From an uncultured Acidobacteriota bacterium (lineage in GTDB: Bacteria; Acidobacteriota; Vicinamibacteria; Vicinamibacterales; CAVVIG01), in the NCBI GenBank assembly GCA_902825985.1, contig CADEDC010000008.1, forward strand, positions 1-64,000: a stretch of DNA of 64,000 nt, in the 5' to 3' direction. Below the pieces are notes generated by a model, which was not told the origin of the DNA, made no database searches, and saw nothing but the letters and a program-made list of their open reading frames with translations. Made by a program: the position numbers and the translations under genes. Each line of letters starts with the position of its first letter. Positions within the stretch are counted from its first letter, which is position 1. Positions 9,384 to 17,222 of the stretch are shown here, in pieces.

Positions 9384-10014
9384 GATCCAGGGCGCGCGCG
9401 TAATCGCAGTCGTCGCGCACCGCGCACTGATCGCACAGCGGCTTGGGTTTGCAGATGCGGCGGCCGTGCAGGATGAGCAGGTCCGAAGTCACCGTCCAGC
9501 GCGCGGGAGGCAGCGCGGCGCACAGCTGCTGCTCGACCGTCTCGGGGTTGTCGCCCTCGGCAATGCTTAGCCGATTGGCGACGCGCAAGACGTGGCGGTC
9601 GACCGGCAGACCGGGGACGCCAAGGGCGTGCCCGAGGACGACGTTGGCCGTCTTGCGACCGACGCCCGGCAGCGCCGTGAGCGCCGCCATATCGGCCGGC
9701 ACCTCACCGCCGTGATGAGCCACGAGGGCCCGGGCCATGCCGACAATCGCCTTGGACTTGGCGCGGAAGAAGCCGGTCGAATGAATCTGCGGTTCAATCT
9801 CGGCGGGCGCCGCAGCGGCGAGGGCAGCCGCATCGGGATAGCGCCCGAACAGTGCCGGCGTGACCATGTTCACGCGCGCGTCGGTCGATTGCGCGGACAG
9901 GATGGTGGCCACCAGCAGTTCGTAGGCGTTCCGGTAGCGGAGCTCGGTGTCGGCGCCCGGATGTTGGCCGTCGAGGCCGTCGATGATGCGGCGCGTCTGT
10001 GCCGGCGTCTTCAC
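9316..10014 (-). CDS. nth: Endonuclease III
   Basis: This is a bifunctional DNA glycosylase/AP lyase that removes oxidised pyrimidines. The helix-hairpin-helix segment LPGVGRKTANVVL carries the catalytic Lys, and VDRHVLRVANR carries the catalytic Asp. A C-terminal 4Fe-4S loop has four cysteines in the pattern C-x5-C-x2-C-x5-C, one residue shorter in the first gap than E. coli Nth (C-x6-C). I chose the GTG at 10014 (232 aa), since longer versions run into the DUF3467 gene and add unlike sequence. The 3' end overlaps the zincin gene out of frame. Confidence 0.93.
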   Translation of the reverse strand: MKTPAQTRRIIDGLDGQHPGADTELRYRNAYELLVATILSAQSTDARVNMVTPALFGRYPDAAALAAAAPAEIEPQIHSTGFFRAKSKAIVGMARALVAHHGGEVPADMAALTALPGVGRKTANVVLGHALGVPGLPVDRHVLRVANRLSIAEGDNPETVEQQLCAALPPARWTVTSDLLILHGRRICKPKPLCDQCAVRDDCDYARALDHERAQKPVRGARGPRRLRTPRR

Positions 10015-10024
10015 GTCGTCCGCC

Positions 10025-10354
10025 CTAGTGGATCGGATCGCCCTTGTTCCAGCCGACGTTGCTGTAGGTGTCGGAGAACACGCGCATGTGCTCCTGAAGC
10101 GCCGCAATCAGGTTCGGCACGAACTGTACGGGCACCACGATCCTGGTCTTCACCGGCGCACGCACGATGTGGTCGGCTTCGGCCGCCTTGATCTCCTTCT
10201 CCGAGAGCGGCATGACCTCGCAGAACGTCAGGGTGAAATCGAACGGCGTGTGCGCGATCGAGCAGAAGTTCGCATAGATACGGGGCGTCGGCCAGGCATC
10301 GCTGTCCTCGGCCGGAACGATGGTGAAGTTGATCTGCTTGGGTTGGTCGGCCAT
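10025..10354 (-). CDS. DUF3467 family protein
   Basis: This 109-aa protein begins MADQPKQINFTIVPAED and matches the small DUF3467 family found in many Acidobacteria and other phyla. The family has no assigned function. Conserved-looking segments are YANFCSIAHTPFDFTLTFCE and the C-terminal LQEHMRVFSDTYSNVGW. I chose the ATG at 10354 because the upstream extension to 10465 looks non-coding and the family begins here. There is no signal peptide or membrane helix. It sits between lexA and nth, all leftward. Confidence 0.8.
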   Translation of the reverse strand: MADQPKQINFTIVPAEDSDAWPTPRIYANFCSIAHTPFDFTLTFCEVMPLSEKEIKAAEADHIVRAPVKTRIVVPVQFVPNLIAALQEHMRVFSDTYSNVGWNKGDPIH

Positions 10355-10447
10355 GACGGTGTGCTCGCGTTGGGTTGACAGTTGGCGGTACGTGGCCCGC
10401 CTAATGTACCCGAAATGCGACGAGGCCACCTCGACCGCCCTCGTCCG

Positions 10448-10477
10448 CGGCCCGGCCCCCGGCACGGCCCGGCCCCC
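10448..10477. repeat. 13-bp direct repeat just downstream of lexA
   Basis: CGGCCCGGCCCCC occurs twice (10448-10460 and 10465-10477), separated by GGCA, immediately after the lexA stop codon. The block is pure G/C apart from one A. It does not form a clean hairpin with a U tract, so I do not call it a terminator. Confidence 0.5.
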
Positions 10478-11086
10478 TCAATACTTGCGCATGACACCGA
10501 CGACGACCCCCTGGATTTGTACCTGATCCGGGTCGACGAAGATCGGCTGCATGGCGGCATTTGCCGGCTGCAGCCGGACGCGGCCGCCCGGATCGCGATA
10601 GAACTTCTTCAACGTGACGTCGGCGCCGCGCAGCAGCGCGATGACCATTTCGCCGTTCTCCGCCGTCTTGCGGTCTTCGACGACAACGAAGTCGCCGTCC
10701 CGGATCTGTTCGTCGATCATCGAGTCGCCGCGGACCCGGAGGACGTAGGTTTCCCGCTTGCCGACCAGGTCGTCCGGTACCGCGATGGTTTCGTTCGAGG
10801 CGATCGCCTCGATCGGCAGGCCGGCGGCAACGTAGCCCAGCAGCGGCAGCTCGACAGCCCGGCCGCCAGTGCGGGCCTGCACCATCTCGACCGATCGGCT
10901 GCGATTCCAGGCCCGCTTGATGAAGCCCTTCTCCTGCAGGTTCGTGAGGTGTTTGTGCACGGTCGCGAGCGAAGAGAGGCCGAAGCGCCGGCCGATTTCT
11001 TCGAGACTGGGGGCATAGCCGTGCTGCTGGATGAACTCGTTCAGGTAGTCGAGAATTTCACGTTGCCGTTTCGTGAGCGGAAGCAT
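10478..11086 (-). CDS. lexA: LexA repressor
   Basis: This is the SOS-response transcriptional repressor that cleaves itself when stimulated by RecA filaments. The N-terminal winged helix (~1-65) has APSLEEIGRRFGLSS as the recognition region. The cleavage site Ala88-Gly89 lies in YVAAGLP, with catalytic Ser122 in RGDSM and Lys160 in DVTLKK. I chose the ATG at 11086 (202 aa) rather than the GTG at 11092 because a GGAGG ribosome site sits 7 bases before the ATG. It diverges from the PfkB gene across a short region with a strong promoter. recA is also in this window at 45.4 kb. Confidence 0.96.
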   Translation of the reverse strand: MLPLTKRQREILDYLNEFIQQHGYAPSLEEIGRRFGLSSLATVHKHLTNLQEKGFIKRAWNRSRSVEMVQARTGGRAVELPLLGYVAAGLPIEAIASNETIAVPDDLVGKRETYVLRVRGDSMIDEQIRDGDFVVVEDRKTAENGEMVIALLRGADVTLKKFYRDPGGRVRLQPANAAMQPIFVDPDQVQIQGVVVGVMRKY

Positions 11087-11115
11087 CGGCACTCCTCCAG
11101 TAAAGCGACCGGTGC

Positions 11116-11144
11116 ACTATACGCAAAAGAAAGGCGAAGGTCAA
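11116..11144 (-). promoter_or_regulatory. lexA promoter
   Basis: On the minus strand, -35 TTGACC (11139-11144) and -10 TATAGT (11116-11121) are separated by exactly 17 bases, a near-consensus sigma-70 promoter. I see no classical E. coli, Bacillus or alphaproteobacterial LexA box. The -35 region reads TTGACCTTCGCC, almost identical to the -35 region of recA. Confidence 0.75.
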
Positions 11145-11187
11145 CATACGCCTGAGCAGCCGACCCTGCTACGATCCGAAGACCAAC

Positions 11188-12147
11188 GTGCGCATCCCTT
11201 TCCGGCTCCCGTCCCCGACGGATCGACGATTCGACCTGGTCGGCCTGGGCTTGAACAGCGTCGACCTCGTGGCCGTCGTCGCCGAATACCCGGTCAGCAA
11301 CTCGAAGCAGCGCTTGCAGCGCTTCGCCCGCCTGCCCGGCGGGCAGACGGCGACGGCCACGGCGGTGGCCGCCCGTCTCGGCTGGCGGGCCTCCTACATC
11401 GGCAGTTTCGGCGGCGACGAACTCGGCACGCTCTCGCGGACAAGCCTCGAGGATGAAGGCGTCGACATCGGCGCCGCGCGCACGGTGCCGGAGGCGACCA
11501 ACCAGTTCGCGGTGGTCCTCGTCGACGCCCGATCGGGCGAACGGACGGTCCTCTGGGATCGCCATCCGGCGTTGACGATGGATCCCGGCGACGTCGTCGA
11601 GTCGGCCGTCTGCGCCGGACGGATGCTGCTGGTCGACTGCCACGAGACGGCGGCGGCGACACGGGCGGCCCGCTACGCACGGGCGGCCGCGATTCCGACC
11701 GTGCTCGACATCGAGAAGGTTCGTCCTGGCATCAACGACCTGCTGCAGCTCAGCGATGCGATCATTGCCGCCGAGGCATTTCCCGCCGAGCTGACCGGCT
11801 ATGAGTCGCCTGGGCGCGCCCTCGAGGCGATCGCGCGCGAGTTCCAGGCGCCGCTCGTCGCCGTGACGCTGGGCGCCGCCGGCAGCCTGGCGCGGTGCGG
11901 CGGGCGGGAGATTCGGACGCCGGCGTTTCGGCTCGACTGCATCGACAGCACCGGCGCCGGCGACGCCTTTCACGGCGGCTTCGCGGCGGCCTGCCTGGCC
12001 GCCGACGGCGCTGACGTCGACATCGAGGACGTGTTGATCTATGCGAACGCCGTCGCGGCACTCAATTGCCGTGCGCTCGGGGCGCGCGGCGGCATGCCGA
12101 CGGCGGCCGACGTGCAGCGGCTCATCGCCTCGCAGCCCCGGCGGTAG
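11188..12147 (+). CDS. PfkB/ribokinase-family carbohydrate kinase
   Basis: This ATP-dependent kinase of the ribokinase fold phosphorylates a sugar or nucleoside; the substrate cannot be read from sequence. The family's first signature region (GQTATATAVAARLG, ~51-65) and the second signature DSTGAGDAFHGG with catalytic Asp259 are both intact. Its 319 aa are normal for the family. Translation starts at GTG 11188. It is transcribed divergently from lexA with about 100 bases between, and is followed by a methyltransferase gene after 40 bases. Confidence 0.88.
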   Translation: MRIPFRLPSPTDRRFDLVGLGLNSVDLVAVVAEYPVSNSKQRLQRFARLPGGQTATATAVAARLGWRASYIGSFGGDELGTLSRTSLEDEGVDIGAARTVPEATNQFAVVLVDARSGERTVLWDRHPALTMDPGDVVESAVCAGRMLLVDCHETAAATRAARYARAAAIPTVLDIEKVRPGINDLLQLSDAIIAAEAFPAELTGYESPGRALEAIAREFQAPLVAVTLGAAGSLARCGGREIRTPAFRLDCIDSTGAGDAFHGGFAAACLAADGADVDIEDVLIYANAVAALNCRALGARGGMPTAADVQRLIASQPRR

Positions 12148-12187
12148 CTTTTGGTTCCGCAGCGAATCAGCTAGATTCTAGGGGCCG

Positions 12188-13531
12188 GTGCCCGATCAAC
12201 CTCTCGAAGACCTCCTCGCGCGTCTGGAACGCGAACGACTCGACGCAGATCGTCACTACAACGACGCGCTGACCGCCGTGAACCAGGCGATCCAGTCGAC
12301 GCCGTCGCTGCCGGAGCCGCCACCCGCGCACGACGCCGCCGGGCTCGATCGCCTGAATCAGCTCTGGGACATCCTGCCGGGCGGCGCGCCGCCCGGCGAC
12401 GGCGGCTGGCGTGGCCGCCTCCGCGATGCCGTGTGGCGGCTCACCGGTCCGTCACTCGAACGGCAGCGGCAGTTCAATGCCGCGCTCGTGGAGCATCTGA
12501 ACCGCAACGCCGCGTCGGCACGGGCGGTGCCCGAGCGCACCACCGAGGTCATCGAGTCGCTGCGGACCGCGCTTGCCGGGCTCCAGCGCTTCCAGTCGCT
12601 GCTCGTCCAGTATTTGATGACCGTCACGGCGTTCGTCGACACGCGCGACCGCCGCATCGGCGCGGAGGGCGTCGCCGAGCAGCTGCGGTTCGTCGAGCAG
12701 CGGCTGTTCGCGCTGAGCCGCGAAGTCGACCGGCTGCAGTCGGCCGCGCCGTCGGCCGCACCGTCGACCGCACCGTCGATCGCACCGTCGACCACCGGGT
12801 CGGACGGGGCGGGTAGTGAGGCTTTCGTCGCACCGGTCGCGTCGATGACCTACGTCGGGTTCGAGGATCGCTTCCGGGGTTCGGAACAGGAGATCCGGGT
12901 TCGCGTCGAGGACTACCTGCCGATCCTCCGGTCCACCAGCGACATCGTCGACATCGGCTGTGGCCGGGGCGAACTGCTCGATGCGTTGCGCGATGCCGGC
13001 GTGCGGGCGCGGGGCGTCGACGCCAACCACGCGATGGTCGAGCTGTGCCGCGCGCGCGGACTGGACGTCGAGGAGGCCGACGCGGCTTCGTTCATGCTGC
13101 GGCAGGAACCCGGCAGCGTCGGCGGTCTCGTCGCCATTCAGGTGGTCGAGCACTTCACGCCGGCGTATCTGACGGCCTTCCTGTCGGCCGCCTACGGGGC
13201 ACTGCGGCCCGGGGCGCCGCTGGTGCTCGAGACCATCAACCCGGCGTGCTGGTCGGCGTTCTTCGAGACCTACATCCGCGACCTGACCCACCAGCGGCCG
13301 CTGCATCCCGACACGCTGAAGTATCTCGTGCAGGCGAGCGGGTTCACCCAGGTGGACGTGCAGTTCCGCCAGCCGGTTCGCGACGCCGATCGGCTGGCGC
13401 GGGCTGCCGCGGCCGGCGCGGCTGCCGATGCCGGCCTTCGCGACGCCATCGCGGTGCTGAACGACCATGCCGACAAGCTGAACGTGCGCCTGTTCTCGTC
13501 GTTCGACTACGTCGTCATCGCGCGTCGCTGA
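12188..13531 (+). CDS. SAM-dependent methyltransferase with long helical N-terminal region
   Basis: The C-terminal ~200 residues form a class I methyltransferase. Motif I is DIGCGRGELLDAL (from about residue 255), followed by RGVDANHAMVE and the AIQVVEHFTP strand. The first ~200 residues are polar, Arg/Glu-rich and probably coiled-coil, followed by a Ser/Ala/Pro linker of near-identical 4-residue repeats. This layout resembles methyltransferases that cap or control polysaccharide chain length (WbdD-like), but that link is inference. The start is GTG 12188. No membrane segment is seen. Confidence 0.8.
   Translation: MPDQPLEDLLARLERERLDADRHYNDALTAVNQAIQSTPSLPEPPPAHDAAGLDRLNQLWDILPGGAPPGDGGWRGRLRDAVWRLTGPSLERQRQFNAALVEHLNRNAASARAVPERTTEVIESLRTALAGLQRFQSLLVQYLMTVTAFVDTRDRRIGAEGVAEQLRFVEQRLFALSREVDRLQSAAPSAAPSTAPSIAPSTTGSDGAGSEAFVAPVASMTYVGFEDRFRGSEQEIRVRVEDYLPILRSTSDIVDIGCGRGELLDALRDAGVRARGVDANHAMVELCRARGLDVEEADAASFMLRQEPGSVGGLVAIQVVEHFTPAYLTAFLSAAYGALRPGAPLVLETINPACWSAFFETYIRDLTHQRPLHPDTLKYLVQASGFTQVDVQFRQPVRDADRLARAAAAGAAADAGLRDAIAVLNDHADKLNVRLFSSFDYVVIARR
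12746..12793. repeat. Four tandem 12-bp repeats in the methyltransferase linker
   Basis: Four consecutive units of the form GCACCGTCGACC (the first is GCGCCGTCGGCC, the third has one change) encode an (S/T/I)-A-P-S linker between the coiled-coil and methyltransferase parts. The unit length is a multiple of three, so copy-number change would preserve the frame. Confidence 0.85.
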
Positions 13532-13544
13532 GTCCGGTGTCGGC

Positions 13545-13559
13545 CGGCGGACGCCGCCG
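13545..13559. terminator. Short GC hairpin between convergent genes
   Basis: CGGCGG-ACG-CCGCCG forms a 6-bp stem with a 3-base loop, 14 bases after the methyltransferase stop and just before the end of the convergent membrane-protein gene. It could serve both directions, but no U tract follows on either strand, so terminator function is a weak inference. Confidence 0.3.
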
Positions 13560-13562
13560 CGG

Positions 13563-15203
13563 TCACGGCGTGCCCGTCAGTTCGTAGACGCGGGTCGCCG
13601 CATCCTCGTAGTGCAGGGTGAGGTACGGGGCGAAGGCGCGCAGCTGCTGTTCGAGCTCGCTGCGCATCGGTTCTCCGTAGGCGTCGAGGTGAAACACCGC
13701 GTAGCGGACGCGGTCGTGGGCCAGCTGCCGGAAGGCCTCGCGACTCGGGAACCCGCCGAGGACTTCCATGCGTGCGTCGAAATCGGCCGGGATGTAGTCG
13801 CTGTAGGCGTTGACGATCGGCTTCCAGTGGATGGTCGATGCCAGCATGTACTTCGCGCGAATGAACTGCGCCCGCGCCGAGTACACCGGCAGCTCGAGCA
13901 CCGCGCCGTCGGGCAGCGCCGCCAGCGCCAGATACGCCGGCTCGGGCGCCGGCACCGCCTGGAACTCGAGCGGCACGACGTGCTCACCGATGACGACGGC
14001 GATGAGCAGCGCCGCGGCCAATGGTGAGGCCAGCCAGCGCCGCCGCCGGGCCACGGCGATCCCGATGCCCGACAGCACCACGCACGCCGCGAGGACGACG
14101 ACGCCGAAGCGGCTGGGCGCCCGCATCAGGGTGAACGCCGGGAACACTGCGTACAGCACCCGATAGAAGCCGGCGGTCGGACCGAACGACGCCCAGAGCG
14201 CGAGCAGTCCGACGCCGGCATACATCCAGATCGTCTCGCGATGGCGCTCGTTGGGGCGCAGTCCGGCGGCCACGCCGGCAACGCCGAGGCCCAGCGCGAC
14301 GAAGCCGGGGAACAGCACTTCATTCCATCGCGTCAGCCACGGCAGCATCCAGGCGTGTGCGTAGGCCGACGACGCGAAGTAGGCCTGCCAGTCAGCCGAG
14401 AAGCCGTCGGACGCGCCGAGCGGGCGGACGAATCCGGTCGACCGCTGGAACTCGAGGTACGGGATGAGCACCGGCAGCGACGTCACGACCGCCACGAGTG
14501 CCGCGATGCCGACGGCCGTCCAGTAGCGCGGCACCATCCAGACCCGCCGGCCGACCGCGACTGTCAGCGTGAATGCGCCGACGACCAGGACGAGGAAGAC
14601 CGCGTAGTAGGCGCACAGGTAGAGCGTTGCCGCCATCGCCACGCCGAGGACGACGCCGCGCCACGGTCCCGGGCGGTCGGCCAGCCGATGGAAGGCGAGC
14701 AGGCTCCACGGAATGCCAGCCGTCCACAGCAGTTGAATGTGGAGCAGGTGCGCGAAGACGTGCGGGCAGAAGCCGAATGCGACGCCGGTACAGACGGAAG
14801 CGACGCGGTCACCGGTCAGGTAGCGCACCAGGTAGTACATGCCGAGTGCGCTCAGCAGGAACGACAGCAGGACAACGAACCCGTGCGCCGCATAGGCATT
14901 GCCGGTCAGCCAGTAGACCGGGATGGCCAGGGCGCCCGAGCCCAGGTTCGCCTCCGAGTAGGCCAGGGTGCCGAGGTGCGGATGGAAGATGTTGGCGTCG
15001 AAGACCCGGGCGGGCTGCCGCACGAGGGCGCGCGCCACCCAGGCCGTGTTCCAGACGGAGAACTGCCCGTCGCCGTTGGAGATGCGGTAGGCGACCGAGC
15101 CCAGGCGCAAGGCCAGCGGCGCGGTCAGCAGCGCCACCAGCATGGCGAAACCGAGCGTCACCAATGCCGCCTCGCGCAGTTCACGCGATCGGGGGGTGGT
15201 CAT
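13563..15203 (-). CDS. Polytopic membrane protein, probable GT-C-like glycosyltransferase
   Basis: This 546-aa protein has about ten to eleven hydrophobic helices across residues ~15-420 and a soluble C-terminal region of ~120 residues. The early loop after the first helix (NTAWVARAL, FDANIFHP) resembles the acidic first loop of lipid-linked GT-C transferases and similar uncharacterised acidobacterial membrane proteins. I do not see a definitive DxD motif, so transferase activity is only a possibility. It is convergent with the methyltransferase and divergent from the sigma factor. The start at 15203 (ATG, MTTPRSRELREA) places a basic segment before the first helix. Confidence 0.65.
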   Translation of the reverse strand: MTTPRSRELREAALVTLGFAMLVALLTAPLALRLGSVAYRISNGDGQFSVWNTAWVARALVRQPARVFDANIFHPHLGTLAYSEANLGSGALAIPVYWLTGNAYAAHGFVVLLSFLLSALGMYYLVRYLTGDRVASVCTGVAFGFCPHVFAHLLHIQLLWTAGIPWSLLAFHRLADRPGPWRGVVLGVAMAATLYLCAYYAVFLVLVVGAFTLTVAVGRRVWMVPRYWTAVGIAALVAVVTSLPVLIPYLEFQRSTGFVRPLGASDGFSADWQAYFASSAYAHAWMLPWLTRWNEVLFPGFVALGLGVAGVAAGLRPNERHRETIWMYAGVGLLALWASFGPTAGFYRVLYAVFPAFTLMRAPSRFGVVVLAACVVLSGIGIAVARRRRWLASPLAAALLIAVVIGEHVVPLEFQAVPAPEPAYLALAALPDGAVLELPVYSARAQFIRAKYMLASTIHWKPIVNAYSDYIPADFDARMEVLGGFPSREAFRQLAHDRVRYAVFHLDAYGEPMRSELEQQLRAFAPYLTLHYEDAATRVYELTGTP

Positions 15204-15259
15204 CGAGCGGGGTCTGGGAGAGAAACGGACACGCGGCTGGGTCAGTATAACAAGGCGGA

Positions 15260-15289
15260 TGTAACCCTCCGGCCGGGAAGCCGGTCTAA
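15260..15289 (+). promoter_or_regulatory. ECF-type promoter upstream of the sigma-factor gene
   Basis: TGTAACC (15260-15266) and GGTCTAA (15283-15289) are separated by 16 bases. This matches the general -35 (AAC core) and -10 (GTC core) arrangement of ECF sigma promoters and stands about 30 bases before the sigma gene start. Autoregulation by the downstream sigma factor is inferred from position and motif shape. Confidence 0.6.
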
Positions 15290-15319
15290 CACGATATTTG
15301 GCGGAGTCGGCAGACCGGC

Positions 15320-16003
15320 ATGACGATACGCGCGTGGAATCACGACGGATGGCTGGCGACCGCCTGGGTCGACATGGCCGCAGCTGATGACGGTCGGACC
15401 CGTGAGACGGCCACGACGGGCGCGGCGACCGTCGCCGACCTCAGCGCCCCCAGCGACCTCAGCGGCCTCGCGGATGCAGACCTGGTTCGGGCGTGCCTCG
15501 ATGGCTGCGCCGCCGCCTTCGACGTCGTTGTCGCGCGTCACCGCCGCACCGTGTATCGCGTCTGCTACCGCTTCGTCGCCAACCACGAGGATGCCAGCGA
15601 CCTCACGCAGGACGTCCTGCTCCGCGCCTACCGCGGCCTGCACCGCTTCCGCGGCGACGCGTCGCTGACGACCTGGCTGTACCGCATCGCGGTGAACGTC
15701 TGCCTGAACCGCGTCAGTGGCAAGGCGCCGGCCAGCGAACCTGTCGATGCGGCCGGACTCGTGGACACGCGGCACGAGTCGGTTGCCGATGGCCTCCTGC
15801 GCGAAGAGCGGGCCGTGCGGGTGCGTGCCGCCGTCGCGCGGTTGCCAGCCAAGCAGCGCGCCGCGCTGGTGCTGCGCGTCTATCAGGACATGACGCATCA
15901 GGAGATTGCCGCGACGCTCGGCACCTCGGTCGGGGCGGCCAAGGCCAACGTGTTTCATGCGCTCCGGAATCTGAAAAGGCTGCTGGGCGAGGGGGTGGTG
16001 TGA
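15320..16003 (+). CDS. ECF-family RNA polymerase sigma factor
   Basis: Region 2 is seen at about residues 60-125 (YRFVANHEDASDLTQDVLL followed by a TTWLYRIAVN segment), and region 4 at ~170-220 (LPAKQRAALVLR, then MTHQEIAATLGTS as helix-turn-helix). Its 227 aa include an unusually long ~45-residue N-terminal tail before region 2; an internal start is possible (ATG 15374 gives a shorter form). The stop overlaps the anti-sigma start (TGATG), so the two are translationally coupled, the standard arrangement for sigma/anti-sigma pairs. Confidence 0.93.
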   Translation: MTIRAWNHDGWLATAWVDMAAADDGRTRETATTGAATVADLSAPSDLSGLADADLVRACLDGCAAAFDVVVARHRRTVYRVCYRFVANHEDASDLTQDVLLRAYRGLHRFRGDASLTTWLYRIAVNVCLNRVSGKAPASEPVDAAGLVDTRHESVADGLLREERAVRVRAAVARLPAKQRAALVLRVYQDMTHQEIAATLGTSVGAAKANVFHALRNLKRLLGEGVV

Positions 16004-16641
16004 TGCGCCACTGCGCACCGGACGAGCTGCTGGATGTCGCCGAGGGAGCCCGGTCGGCGGCGTCGCTGCCGCACCTCGCCGCCTGCGCCGCGTGTCGTGT
16101 GCAGGTCGACGAGTTGCGCGCGCTGGCGAATGCCGTGGGCGAGGTCGACGTGCCGGAGCCGCCGCCGCAGTTCTGGGATCAGCTGTCGGCCCGCGTCGCC
16201 GACGCGGTTGCGGCCCAGCCGCCGCCGGCACGGTTGCCCTGGTCTCCCGTGGTCGCGTGGACGATGTCGCGCCCGGTGTGGACGGCGGCGGCAGTCGCCG
16301 CCGTCGTTGCGGCGGCCCTGCTCCTGGCGCCGCCGAGCGGTCCGCGAGCCCCCGAGGGCGTCGCCGTGACTGCGGCCTCGCCGGCGGTCGCATCAGGCGC
16401 GGCGGCGGTGGGTGGGCCGGCCGTCGTTCTGCCGTCGGCGGATCCCGCCAGCGAACCGCTGCTCGGCTTCATGGAGGATCTCGCGGACGGGATCGACCTC
16501 GACGCCGCACTCGCGGCCGGGTGGACGCTCGACAGCCGCGTCACGGATGCCGCAGTCGCCGGACTGTCTGGCGAGGAGCAGGTCGAACTGCAGCGGCTGC
16601 TGCGGGAGGCACTGGCAGGCGCGGCCGGCGCCGGGGCATGA
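16003..16641 (+). CDS. Anti-sigma factor with zinc-finger-like N-terminus
   Basis: This 212-aa protein starts at ATG 16003, overlapping the sigma stop. The N-terminal cytoplasmic part contains HLAACAAC, the HxxxCxxC motif of zinc-binding anti-sigma domains. One membrane helix (VWTAAAVAAVVAAALLLAP, ~90-108) follows, with a periplasmic Ala/Gly/Pro-rich region after it. By family knowledge it should hold the sigma factor inactive at the membrane until an envelope signal arrives. The next gene overlaps by 4 bases, giving a three-gene module. Confidence 0.85.
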   Translation: MRHCAPDELLDVAEGARSAASLPHLAACAACRVQVDELRALANAVGEVDVPEPPPQFWDQLSARVADAVAAQPPPARLPWSPVVAWTMSRPVWTAAAVAAVVAAALLLAPPSGPRAPEGVAVTAASPAVASGAAAVGGPAVVLPSADPASEPLLGFMEDLADGIDLDAALAAGWTLDSRVTDAAVAGLSGEEQVELQRLLREALAGAAGAGA

Positions 16642-16658
16642 CGGGTGAAGGCGTGACC

Positions 16659-17195
16659 ATGAAGCTGTGGAAACGGCCGGCGATGACGGGCCTCTGCATC
16701 TGGGTGCTGCTGGCCGGCGTCGTCACGCACGCTCAGGGCCGGCGTGGCGACGGACCGGCGGCCGCGGACGGGGCGTCCCCGGCTGAATTGCAGCGCCTGT
16801 TCGATGCCTATGCGCTGGTGCAAGCGCAGGACGTGCTGCAGCTGACCGACGCCCAGTATCCGCAATTCATGTCGCGGCTGCGGGCCCTGCAGGACATCCG
16901 GCGGCGCCACCAGGACGAGCGGCGGCGCATCGTGCAGGAACTGCGACGGCTCGCGGAGCGCGCCCGGTCCGACGCCGCGGCCCGCGACGGCATCGGCGAA
17001 CGCCTTCGGGCGCTACGCGACGTCGAGATCCGCAGTGTCGACGAGGTGCGGCAGGCGGTGGACCGGCTCGACGAAGTGCTCGACCCGGTCCAGCAGGCGC
17101 GCCTGCGTGTCCTGGAGGAACAGATGGAGCGCCGCAAGCTCGAGCTGCTGCTGCGCGCCCGTCAGGGCGCCCGGGCACGTCGATTGCCCCGCTGA
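16659..17195 (+). CDS. Periplasmic Spy/CpxP-like helical protein
   Basis: A signal peptide (MKLWKRPAMTGLCIWVLLAG, cleavage near THAQG) is followed by an almost wholly helical, Arg/Glu-rich protein of 178 aa. The segment LQLTDAQYPQFMSRL resembles the first LTxxQ-type helix of Spy/CpxP and related metal-sensor proteins. I prefer the ATG at 16659 because it begins a proper signal peptide. An in-frame ATG at 16638 overlaps the anti-sigma stop and may be used instead. In this module it is a plausible envelope-stress sensor or chaperone, which is inference. Confidence 0.7.
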   Translation: MKLWKRPAMTGLCIWVLLAGVVTHAQGRRGDGPAAADGASPAELQRLFDAYALVQAQDVLQLTDAQYPQFMSRLRALQDIRRRHQDERRRIVQELRRLAERARSDAAARDGIGERLRALRDVEIRSVDEVRQAVDRLDEVLDPVQQARLRVLEEQMERRKLELLLRARQGARARRLPR

Positions 17196-17211
17196 ACGGG
17201 CGTAGTACAAT
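17184..17211 (+). promoter_or_regulatory. Candidate recG promoter
   Basis: TTGCCC (17184-17189), a 16-base spacer and TACAAT (17206-17211) lie at the 3' end of the preceding gene, ending 11 bases before the recG start codon. The leader would be very short. The hexamers are seen directly; use in vivo is inferred. Confidence 0.45.
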
Positions 17212-17222
17212 TCCGCACCCGA

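Noticed and set aside
10448-10477. GC-rich block after lexA as an intrinsic terminator
   Set aside because: It is a direct repeat, not a clean inverted repeat, and has no U tract.
12160-12187. TAGATT with an upstream TTGGTT as a promoter for the methyltransferase gene
   Set aside because: The spacing is 15 bases and the -35 match is poor; read-through from the kinase gene is as likely.
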